Of a stretch of 10,957 nt of DNA, positions 1 to 5,898 are shown one piece after another; position 1 is the stretch's first letter; the number at the start of each line of letters is the position of its first letter. The translations under genes were made by a program, and so were the position numbers. The stretch covers positions 1 to 10,957 of the forward strand of contig DAOPVX010000016.1 of assembly GCA_035351315.1 (NCBI GenBank). Direction: 5' to 3'. A model generated the notes under the pieces. It worked only from the letters and a program-made list of their open reading frames with translations. It searched no databases and was not told the origin of the DNA. The DNA is from UBA1359 sp029570385 (GTDB lineage Bacteria; Patescibacteriota; Patescibacteriia; Patescibacteriales; Patescibacteriaceae).

Positions 1-72
1 GTCGGGCTATCCGGAATCGAACCGGAACTACATGCACCCCATGCACGCGTACTACCACTATACGATAGCCCG
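1..72 (-). tRNA. tRNA-Pro (anticodon GGG), 3' end cut by window edge
   Basis: Read on the minus strand from 72, the sequence folds as a full cloverleaf. The acceptor stem CGGGCTA pairs perfectly with TAGCCCG. A D arm with a GG-containing loop follows. The anticodon stem CGTGC/GCATG carries the loop ATGGGGT, and a T arm TCCGG-TTCGATT-CCGGA follows a four-base variable region. U33 is followed by GGG (38-40) and G37, so the tRNA reads the proline codon CCC. The C1:G72 acceptor pair is a known identity feature of bacterial tRNA-Pro. After the discriminator A only one further C is visible, so whether CCA is encoded cannot be told. It lies 26 bases downstream of the ndk stop in the same direction and could be co-transcribed with it. 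Confidence 0.96.
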
Positions 73-74
73 TT

Positions 75-94
75 AAGCGGTTTTGAGGCCGCTT
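75..94 (-). other. Short hairpin between ndk and tRNA-Pro
   Basis: A perfect 6-bp inverted repeat (AAGCGG / CCGCTT) with an 8-base loop fills most of the gap between the ndk stop codon and the tRNA. In the minus direction it lacks a proper U-tract, because AACGGG of the tRNA leader follows at once, so it would be a poor intrinsic terminator for ndk. It could be a processing signal or a weak terminator. The role is uncertain. Confidence 0.35.
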
Positions 95-98
95 TCAA

Positions 99-593
99 TT
101 ATTCTTCCTCCTCTTCATCGCCTTCGCCTTCAGCATAAATCGCTTGCAGGTCAAGACGATCCCAATCAAATAATTCTTCTGGTTGAAAGAATCTAGCCAG
201 TTCTTTGTGAGCATTGTCAACGCTATCCGAAGCATGGACAACATTAGCTTGGATACTCATGGAAAAATCGCCGCGAATAGTGCCGGCATCAGCTTTGCGG
301 CCCAAAGTTTCGCCAGTCAGTAAACGAACACTATTAACTGCCTCCATACCTTCTAGGGCCATAACAATAACTGGCCAATCAGACATAAATTTAGCAATCC
401 TTGGGAAAAATGGCTTGTCGATCAAATGAGAATAGTGCTCAGCTAAGATAGCGTTATCTAATTGCATCATTTTGAGGCCGACTATTTTTAGGCCTTTGCG
501 TTCAAAGCGATGGATAATTTCGCCAGCCAAACTACGATTTAGAGCGTCTGGCTTGATAATTACCAGAGTGCGCTCCTGTCTTTTCTTTGCCAT
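99..593 (-). CDS. ndk: Nucleoside diphosphate kinase with acidic C-terminal tail
   Basis: This cytoplasmic enzyme moves the gamma-phosphate from ATP to other NDPs through a phosphohistidine intermediate, balancing NTP and dNTP pools. The family signature is clear. Lys14 lies in the IIKPDA segment (12-17), Arg90 and Thr96 are near the nucleotide site, and TIRGDF is at 105-110. The active-site segment NVVHASDS is at 117-124 with catalytic His120. The catalytic fold ends near residue 150, at the usual family length. It is followed by an unusual tail of about ten residues that is nearly all Glu, Asp and Gly. The ATG start has a weak GAAG about six bases upstream. A near-consensus promoter lies 42 bases upstream, so the gene is probably transcribed independently of the genes before it, perhaps together with the downstream tRNA. 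The family call is secure; the tail's role is unknown. Confidence 0.97.
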   Translation of the reverse strand: MAKKRQERTLVIIKPDALNRSLAGEIIHRFERKGLKIVGLKMMQLDNAILAEHYSHLIDKPFFPRIAKFMSDWPVIVMALEGMEAVNSVRLLTGETLGRKADAGTIRGDFSMSIQANVVHASDSVDNAHKELARFFQPEELFDWDRLDLQAIYAEGEGDEEEEE

Positions 594-634
594 ATATCTT
601 CAATAATTCCGCCTAACAATAGCGGTTGGTTATT

Positions 635-663
635 ATTATAAACCACTAAAGCAGTTTTGCCAA
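635..663 (-). promoter_or_regulatory. Sigma70-type promoter for ndk
   Basis: On the minus strand TTGGCA (658-663) matches the -35 consensus at five of six positions. It is followed by exactly 17 bases and then a perfect TATAAT -10 box (635-640). Transcription would start near 628, giving a leader of about 35 bases before the ndk ATG at 593. It lies just past the stop codon of the metallo-beta-lactamase gene, in the longest intergenic gap of the window. Seen directly in sequence; activity is inferred. Confidence 0.82.
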
Positions 664-681
664 ATTAGTTATTAGCGATAA

Positions 682-1533
682 TTATTGCCAGATTAATTGA
701 CCATTGCTTAAAATATTAAAATCGCTTAATTGATCAGTGCGCCATAGGCGTATACCGAGACGACGCAGACGATCAATAATAAGTTGGCTAGGTAGTCCAA
801 ATTTATTGGTGCTGGCCAAACTGATAACCGCTATTTTGGGTTGCCAATAGTTTAACCAGGCCAAACTAGTGGCGGTTAACGAACCATGGTGGGCAATTTT
901 TAGAATATCAATCGGTTGGCCGATGGGTTGTTGGGCTAATAATTCGCTTTCAGCATCAGCCTCCAAATCACCAGTCCAGAGGAATTTATTGTGGCCGTAT
1001 TGCCATAATATAACTAAAGACTGGTTATTAATATTATCTTGGTAGCGAATCAATTGTTCATTGGTTGGCCACAAGATGGTTAGCTGGCTATTATCGGATA
1101 ATTTTATGACTGCTGGCGCTCGGACATCATTAATAATAATCCCCTTTTGTTGAGCATCATTTAAGACATTAGCTAATTCGGTTGATAATTGCGGCGGTTG
1201 AGCCAAAATTATCTGCTGAATCGGATATTTATTAATTAAATAAGGCAGACCGCCCCAATGATCAGCATGATCATGGCTGATAATAATTATGTCTAAATGT
1301 CTATCCCACCATCGTAGTTTACGGCTAAGCGCTGATAAAATTTGTTGGTTTGGCCCACAGTCAATTAAAATGTTTTGGCCGCTGGTGGTAGTAATTAAGG
1401 CGGCATCGCCTTGGCCGATGTCCAGATAGCTTATTCGCAGCCAAGACGATACTGATGATTTAGTAGTGGCGATTATTATTATGATCAAGCTGATTAAACC
1501 GCCAAGAGCCAACCAGATAAATAATTTTTTCAT
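682..1533 (-). CDS. Membrane-anchored ComEC-type metallo-beta-lactamase-fold hydrolase
   Basis: The 283-residue protein starts with a short positive N-terminus and one hydrophobic segment (about 5-22), so the catalytic domain is probably held outside the membrane. The domain is the metallo-beta-lactamase fold found at the C-terminus of ComEC. It has the strand motif YLDIGQGDA (36-44) and the metal site SHDHADHWGG (86-95) with His87, His89, Asp91 and His92. The NNQSLVI segment is at 169-175, WTGDLE at 186-191 supplies Asp189, and AHHGS is at 214-218. All expected metal ligands are present, so it should be active, plausibly as a phosphodiesterase or nuclease. The ComEC channel domain is absent. 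The start ATG follows the comFC stop after one base with no Shine-Dalgarno, which points to translational coupling. It could be an independent extracellular nuclease or a partner of a separate DNA channel. The fold is certain, the substrate is not. Confidence 0.9.
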   Translation of the reverse strand: MKKLFIWLALGGLISLIIIIIATTKSSVSSWLRISYLDIGQGDAALITTTSGQNILIDCGPNQQILSALSRKLRWWDRHLDIIIISHDHADHWGGLPYLINKYPIQQIILAQPPQLSTELANVLNDAQQKGIIINDVRAPAVIKLSDNSQLTILWPTNEQLIRYQDNINNQSLVILWQYGHNKFLWTGDLEADAESELLAQQPIGQPIDILKIAHHGSLTATSLAWLNYWQPKIAVISLASTNKFGLPSQLIIDRLRRLGIRLWRTDQLSDFNILSNGQLIWQ

Positions 1534-1534
1534 A

Positions 1535-2200
1535 TTAATGAGCTAAGGCTAATCCCCTAATCTCGTTGGCTCCAGACTGCTTAAGACAATTAGCCATTTC
1601 AGTTAAAGTGGTGCCAGTAGTGACAACATCGTCAATAATAATAAAATTTTGGCCAGCTGAATATTTTAACCAAGAAAAGGCTTGATCAAGATTGGTTAAT
1701 CGTGCGTTTTTGTTCAAATGTGCTTGGGGCGGCCGGTGTTGACGGCGCCAATAGCTAGCAGTTGGACAGTTATTGACTTTAGCTATGGTCTCAACCAGTA
1801 ATTGAGCCTGATTAAAACCGCGCCAATTAAGCCGCTGCCGACTCAAAGGAACAGCCGTAATAAGCGATTGCTTAAACCATAATTGCTCAGCAATGGTTTG
1901 CTGAATAAATTCCGCTAAATTGATAGCTAAAATCCGGCCAGCTATGGTTAACCGTTGGTATTTAGTTAATTTAAGCAGCTTATTTAAGAGCGGCTGATGA
2001 TAATCAGCACAATAAATAATCGCGGTTAGACTTGATTTATGGTCAATTGGTAACGACCGCCAATGCCAATTAGCTGTTAATTGTTGTTGACCGTCATGAC
2101 ACAGCCAGCTACCCGGCTGCTGACAATGGTAGCAGTGTTTTGGCCATAATAAATCTAACCAAAAAAGCCCATGACGGGCTTTTTGTTCCCCTCCTAACAT
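1535..2200 (-). CDS. comFC: ComFC/GntX-family phosphoribosyltransferase-fold protein
   Basis: ComF-family proteins pair a small N-terminal zinc-finger-like segment with a phosphoribosyltransferase domain and take part in handling incoming single-stranded DNA during natural transformation. Here the family-typical LDLLWPKHCYHC lies at 15-26 with Cys23 and Cys26. The PLSRQRLNWRGFNQA segment is at 118-132 and the PRPP-binding loop IIIDDVVTTGTT at 187-198, with the Asp190-Asp191 pair. The second zinc knuckle is odd: only Cys34 is present (LCHDG), and the usual fourth Cys is replaced by Gly37, although His35 might substitute. The ATG at 2200 is the only canonical in-frame start before the conserved core. 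It precedes, rather than follows, a strong AGGAGGGG sequence, and codons 6 to 14 form a terminator-like hairpin. The MBL gene follows after one base, forming a two-gene competence-like unit. Confidence 0.88.
   Translation of the reverse strand: MLGGEQKARHGLFWLDLLWPKHCYHCQQPGSWLCHDGQQQLTANWHWRSLPIDHKSSLTAIIYCADYHQPLLNKLLKLTKYQRLTIAGRILAINLAEFIQQTIAEQLWFKQSLITAVPLSRQRLNWRGFNQAQLLVETIAKVNNCPTASYWRRQHRPPQAHLNKNARLTNLDQAFSWLKYSAGQNFIIIDDVVTTGTTLTEMANCLKQSGANEIRGLALAH
2161..2184 (-). terminator. Intrinsic terminator-like hairpin inside the comFC 5' end
   Basis: A perfect 9-bp stem (AAAAAGCCC 2176-2184 against GGGCTTTTT 2162-2170, as read on the minus strand) has a five-base loop and is followed by one more T, giving a six-T run. 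This is the standard shape of a Rho-independent terminator. The A-tract and T-tract are symmetrical, so it could act on either strand. It lies 31 bases after the stop codon of the last secretion-operon gene, where an operon terminator is expected, yet it also encodes comFC codons 6 to 14. It may act as an attenuator of comFC and the MBL gene. Confidence 0.6.
2188..2195 (-). promoter_or_regulatory. Strong Shine-Dalgarno-like sequence placed after the comFC start codon
   Basis: AGGAGGGG occurs as codons 3 to 5 of comFC. It is the best anti-16S match that I see near any start in the window, and the other genes have essentially none. It cannot serve the ATG at 2200, which is upstream of it. The nearest downstream ATG (2171-2173, 15 bases on) is out of frame with comFC and opens only a five-codon frame. 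It may be chance, or a ribosome-loading site linked to the adjacent hairpin. Confidence 0.45.
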
Positions 2201-2215
2201 AAATTAAAAAATTAA

Positions 2216-2842
2216 TTATTGATATTGGCGATCTTGCCAAGTCAGTTTATTGGCTAGCCAAACATCATTTTGTTTAACTAAACTTAATTGATAGTTTTGA
2301 TAAAAATTTTTGGGTTGAGTTGAAGCCGTAGCGATAGTTTCTTGGCCACGAATCTTAACATCAACAGTTAGTGAAGTGCTATCAACCGAATCTAAAGTTC
2401 CTTGAGTAACAATAGCTTGAGCCCTGGTGCCGATATAAGTATCAGTCTTTTTAGTGGCTGATTGATTTTTTATATAATCATCGGTCCAAGCAATCATTGA
2501 TTGAGTCATGCTATTTTTGAGAATTTCCAAATTGCTAAAATTATCTTGGCTAGATAGACTAGCCCAGCGTTCCACAAAGGCGCCAGCTTTTTTCTCTAGT
2601 TCAATCTCTAGACGGCCGCGATTATCTAGAATTATTTGGTTATTAGCCAGTTGTTCGGTAGAAAAAGTTTGCGGCTCTGGTTGGGTTATTTCAGGGGTGG
2701 TTGTGGTCGGACTGACGATGGTTGCAGGCGGATTATAACTGGGATTCAGCTTGCCGCTAAGTAGAATATACAGCAAAACAATCAAAATAATAATAACCCC
2801 ACCAATCATTAGCCAATTAATAGTTTTTGGAGAAAGCCGCAT
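2216..2842 (-). CDS. Membrane-anchored protein with probable VirB8/TcpC-like (NTF2-like) outer domain
   Basis: This 208-residue protein has a short N-terminus, one strong transmembrane helix (about 9-28) and a Pro/Thr-rich linker (about 37-59). A compact domain follows (about 76-205) with two amphipathic helices (AGAFVERWASL, then a segment around 104-124). Alternating strands come next, ending in a pattern of the type YQLSLVKQNDVWLANKLTW (184-202). Small helix-then-sheet domains of this kind, tethered by one helix, are typical of VirB8 and its Gram-positive counterpart TcpC, which scaffold the secretion channel outside the membrane. I infer that role from architecture and from its position as last gene of the VirB4 operon; no strict sequence signature proves it. 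It follows virB4 after 20 bases that contain a tandem TAATTAAC repeat. The start lacks a Shine-Dalgarno. Confidence 0.65.
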   Translation of the reverse strand: MRLSPKTINWLMIGGVIIILIVLLYILLSGKLNPSYNPPATIVSPTTTTPEITQPEPQTFSTEQLANNQIILDNRGRLEIELEKKAGAFVERWASLSSQDNFSNLEILKNSMTQSMIAWTDDYIKNQSATKKTDTYIGTRAQAIVTQGTLDSVDSTSLTVDVKIRGQETIATASTQPKNFYQNYQLSLVKQNDVWLANKLTWQDRQYQ

Positions 2843-2845
2843 AAA

Positions 2846-2861
2846 GTTAATTAGTTAATTA
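2846..2861. repeat. Tandem 8-base repeat in the virB4 / virB8-like spacer
   Basis: GTTAATTA occurs twice in direct tandem (2846-2853 and 2854-2861, plus strand). It takes up most of the 20-base gap between the virB4 stop and the next start. The gap is pure AT apart from the two G:C pairs of the repeat. It may keep the start of the downstream gene unstructured in the absence of a Shine-Dalgarno, or be chance in AT-rich sequence. Confidence 0.4.
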
Positions 2862-2862
2862 T

Positions 2863-4749
2863 CTATTCAGCTTCAGCCTGAGCTTCAGCCTGATTTTGTT
2901 TTTCCATCTTTAATAATTGTTCCGGATCGGAAGTTATTAATTGATCTTCTATATAAGAGGCGACAATTTTAATGGCGGCATGTTTGTTGCCGGCAAAAAA
3001 TATTCCCTCACCAACACCGCTTTCCAATAATAGATATTTTTCTCCTTCTGTTAATATAAAAGTTTTTTGCACCAGATCAATGGCGGCTGGAGACTGTTTT
3101 AATAATATTTGCATGGCCGAGTTGGTGACAATAGCTTTACCGTATGGTGATAATAGAAAATCATTAACATCTTGAGTAATGGTGGTAACGCCTAAATAAT
3201 ATTTACGGCAACGTTTAACTAGGGCATAAATAAATTTGGCGCTATCTTCATTCTGCATTAACCACCAGGCTTCGTCAATTACTAAAATGCGTTTTTTTAA
3301 TTGGCTGCGGACCACATTCCAAATATAATTAACTATGGTATAGATAGCTAAAGGCCGCAACTCATCTTCAAGATCGCGAACCGAGAAAGCGACTAATTGA
3401 TTGTCCATTTGGACATTAGTTGGACTAGTAAATAATCCGGAAAAAGTGCCCTCAGTATATTTTTTGAGCCGTAACGCAATATTCTCACCGCCTTCCATTC
3501 CTTCTAAAATATACTGGAAATCCCGCATAGTTGGCGGTTCAATCTGGCTTAAATCACTATCGGCGGTAATATCTTTCTTGGCATAAGTTTCAAGGAGAGC
3601 CATATCAATAATAGAATCTTCTTCGGCTGATAATTGGCCCAACATAATTCTAACTAAGCCCTTAACCGTAATAACGCCGCTCCGAATAATATCCTCAGTT
3701 TTGGATTCTTGTCCGACCGGTCGTGGCAAATCAAATGGATTAATTTTGGCCTCGCTAGCTAACGATATATTAATATAGGTGCCGCCAACAGCTTCAGCTA
3801 GCTCTTTATATTCATATTCCGGATCAATAACAATAACATCGGTGCCCATCATCATTGTCCGGAGAACCTCTAGTTTAATCGCATAACTTTTACCGGCGCC
3901 GGATGTAGCAAAAACAACATTATTAGCGTTGGGCAGACTGAAACGATCAAATAGAATTAAACTATTATTGTGACGATTGATACCGTAAAGAATACCGTTA
4001 TCGCTAGTCAGTTCACTGGAAATAAAGGGAAAAGACGAGGCAACCGGTGATGAATTCATATTAAAAGCAATATTTAAACCATCATCACACAGTGGCAAGG
4101 TGGAATTAAAACCTTGTTCAGCTTGATAAAAAACTTTTTTAGAATAGATAAGTCGTGAACCAAATAAATCTTCTATGTTATTGGCTAATTGGTTGAGCTC
4201 TTCTTCGGTTTTGGCGTAAATAGTAACATACAGAGCGAATTGAAAAAATTTTTCAGTCCCTTGAGTTAAGGAATCACGCAGAGCCTCAACATCGCGCAAA
4301 GCAGTTTCTCTTAATGGATCACGCGGATTACCGCGATCAATGTCAGCGCTAATTTGAGCTTCTAAGACACCAGCCTTATTTTTTAACTGTTTCAGGACAA
4401 TAGCCGAATTAATTGGATAAAAGAACATGGAGATGTCAAACGATTCGTTAAGATTGAGAATCGGCGCAAACCAGCCAACACTGATATAGCGAGGATAAGC
4501 AACAATAAAAATAGTGCTAACATATTGGCCGTTGAGCAATAAATATTTAGGTTTAACCTCAAGACTAGATGGCGCTATCAAATCACGAATATTGACGACG
4601 CCATAACGATAGGCTCTTTCTTGTTCAATCAACTCCTCGGCCAATCTGGCTTGTTCAGCAAGAGCGGCCGAAGTCTGTTTATTTAAAAAACTAATATCGT
4701 TTGCTTTGTCGGGACTGGTTGTTTTTTTGTTAGGCTGAATATTGAACAT
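2863..4749 (-). CDS. virB4: VirB4/TraC-family secretion ATPase
   Basis: VirB4 is the conserved hexameric ATPase that powers assembly and transport in type IV secretion and related systems, docked at the inner face of the membrane. The N-terminal half (about 55-225) is the VirB4/TraC-type domain, including the FIVAYPRYISVGWFAP segment (81-96). The C-terminal RecA-like motor has Walker A ATSGAGKS (281-288, with Lys287), followed by VIVIDPEYEY (305-314). Walker B is RILVIDEAW (487-495, with Asp492 and Glu493), and the conserved ITQDVNDF (524-531) follows. The first Walker A glycine is replaced by alanine, a tolerated variation. The C-terminus is a short Gln/Ala/Glu-rich tail. It starts eight bases after the TraC-like gene without a visible Shine-Dalgarno and ends in TAG. 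At 628 residues it is somewhat shorter than classical VirB4 (about 800), consistent with the adjacent gene supplying part of the N-terminal region. Confidence 0.93.
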   Translation of the reverse strand: MFNIQPNKKTTSPDKANDISFLNKQTSAALAEQARLAEELIEQERAYRYGVVNIRDLIAPSSLEVKPKYLLLNGQYVSTIFIVAYPRYISVGWFAPILNLNESFDISMFFYPINSAIVLKQLKNKAGVLEAQISADIDRGNPRDPLRETALRDVEALRDSLTQGTEKFFQFALYVTIYAKTEEELNQLANNIEDLFGSRLIYSKKVFYQAEQGFNSTLPLCDDGLNIAFNMNSSPVASSFPFISSELTSDNGILYGINRHNNSLILFDRFSLPNANNVVFATSGAGKSYAIKLEVLRTMMMGTDVIVIDPEYEYKELAEAVGGTYINISLASEAKINPFDLPRPVGQESKTEDIIRSGVITVKGLVRIMLGQLSAEEDSIIDMALLETYAKKDITADSDLSQIEPPTMRDFQYILEGMEGGENIALRLKKYTEGTFSGLFTSPTNVQMDNQLVAFSVRDLEDELRPLAIYTIVNYIWNVVRSQLKKRILVIDEAWWLMQNEDSAKFIYALVKRCRKYYLGVTTITQDVNDFLLSPYGKAIVTNSAMQILLKQSPAAIDLVQKTFILTEGEKYLLLESGVGEGIFFAGNKHAAIKIVASYIEDQLITSDPEQLLKMEKQNQAEAQAEAE

Positions 4750-4757
4750 GGCGGAAT

Positions 4758-5435
4758 TTAAAAATTATTATTGATATTAATTTTTTCAACGTTATCAAGG
4801 GGTTGGTTAGCGGCGGTTTCTTGGTTATAGACATTGTAAAACATTTCAATTAAGCCCTGGGTGTCTAATTGAACGACATTAAGCCCCATGGATGATAAGC
4901 CGTTAATAACGCTGACAATTCTTTCGGAAAGTTGTTTTTTTAAACGGATAAAGCGTTCTTCTTTGAGATTAATAACATCAATCGGCCGGAAAGCCTCAAT
5001 GAGCGATTGCCAAAACCCTTTGCGTTTGTCCGAAATTGGATTATAAGGAACAACGATATAAAAATGCTTGTTCATTATCTTGCCAAGACTAACTAACTGA
5101 CTAACATAATCAATATATTGCAATGTTTGATTCTTTAATAATTCATTAGTTTGTTCATTGGCTTTTTTGCGCATTGACTCTAGGTAGTTGGCGATATTAA
5201 GTTCGCGTGATTGGACTACCACTTGGATAGGAAAATCAAGATTATTAAGAAAACTGACATAACCGCTAATAATTGCCTCTTGCTCATCTTCGCTTTTAAG
5301 GGCGAAATTAATGCTAGATACCATTAGGATGGCCCGTAACGTGCCGTCTTTCATAATAACGGTATCTTTTTTAATATCAGCTATCTTTAAATAGCGCTGA
5401 GTAGAAATTGGATTGTTTTTTTGCTGACTAGCCAT
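4758..5435 (-). CDS. TraC-like / VirB4 N-terminal-domain-like protein
   Basis: A soluble 225-residue protein with no membrane helix. The segment from TQRYLKIADI (12-21) through GTLRAILMVSSINFALKS (31-48) and FLNNLDFPIQVVVQSRELN (62-80) resembles the first domain of TraC/VirB4-type proteins, in which a beta-strand core precedes the motor. There is no Walker motif, so it is not an ATPase alone. A separate small gene of this kind directly before virB4 is common in Patescibacteria and some Gram-positive conjugation loci, as I recall them. It probably binds VirB4 or the membrane platform. It follows PrgI after two bases (stop TAG, then TT, then ATG) and ends with an Asn-rich tail. The gap sequence gives no Shine-Dalgarno, so coupling with PrgI translation is likely. 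The family call rests on motif recognition. Confidence 0.8.
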   Translation of the reverse strand: MASQQKNNPISTQRYLKIADIKKDTVIMKDGTLRAILMVSSINFALKSEDEQEAIISGYVSFLNNLDFPIQVVVQSRELNIANYLESMRKKANEQTNELLKNQTLQYIDYVSQLVSLGKIMNKHFYIVVPYNPISDKRKGFWQSLIEAFRPIDVINLKEERFIRLKKQLSERIVSVINGLSSMGLNVVQLDTQGLIEMFYNVYNQETAANQPLDNVEKININNNF

Positions 5436-5437
5436 AA

Positions 5438-5896
5438 CTAAGGCTTAGTAATTAACTCATCAATCAATTCTGTCTCTCCGCCATAAGCACCGCGCGTATC
5501 AACAATTAGTGATAACTCAGCTAAACGTGAAGAAGTAAAACGATTTTTAACAGCTGGCGGCTGTGCTTTAATAATATTTTTGCTATCAAATTGAGCTTCA
5601 GCTAAATTCTTGCCAAAATTTTTATTCCAAAGACGTAGCCGCGGCATAAATAAACTCTGAATCAGATTAAGTAAAAAATAATGAAACGGTCGGCCGTTAA
5701 TCTTGCCAAAAGCAAAAGTAAAAAATACACCGGCAGTTAATAGAGTGGCTACTAAAAACAGAGAGAAGTCAAACAGTTTATATTCTAAAAAAATTACCCC
5801 GGACATGACTAATAGTATAATAAATTGCCGAGTGGTAATCGGACCGATAATTTTATCTTCGGCGTCAATAAATTGTGGGACAGTAAATTGTTGCAT
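5438..5896 (-). CDS. PrgI/VirB3-like inner-membrane protein
   Basis: PrgI-family proteins are small membrane components of Gram-positive-type secretion channels that sit beside VirB4, in the place of VirB3. The start is typical of the family: FTVPQFIDAEDKIIGPITTRQ (4-24, only partly quoted elsewhere), followed by two hydrophobic segments (about 24-37 and 44-64) and the INGRPFHYFLLN stretch (66-77). After residue 80 comes a polar cytoplasmic tail to 152, longer than the core needs, with no recognised motif. It begins two bases after the stop of the upstream gene and ends two bases before the TraC-like gene. The order PrgI, TraC-like, VirB4 is a classical secretion-platform arrangement and supports the assignment. 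Confidence 0.9.
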   Translation of the reverse strand: MQQFTVPQFIDAEDKIIGPITTRQFIILLVMSGVIFLEYKLFDFSLFLVATLLTAGVFFTFAFGKINGRPFHYFLLNLIQSLFMPRLRLWNKNFGKNLAEAQFDSKNIIKAQPPAVKNRFTSSRLAELSLIVDTRGAYGGETELIDELITKP

Positions 5897-5898
5897 AA

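Noticed and set aside
2161..2187. Terminator for a plus-strand transcript
   Set aside because: The hairpin is symmetrical and could end plus-strand transcription, but no plus-strand gene is present upstream of it in this window.
5437..5449. Inverted repeat ACTAAG-G-CTTAGT at the PrgI/TraC-like junction
   Set aside because: The arms are only six bases with a one-base centre that cannot form an RNA loop, and most of it lies in the last PrgI codons. Chance is the simplest reading.
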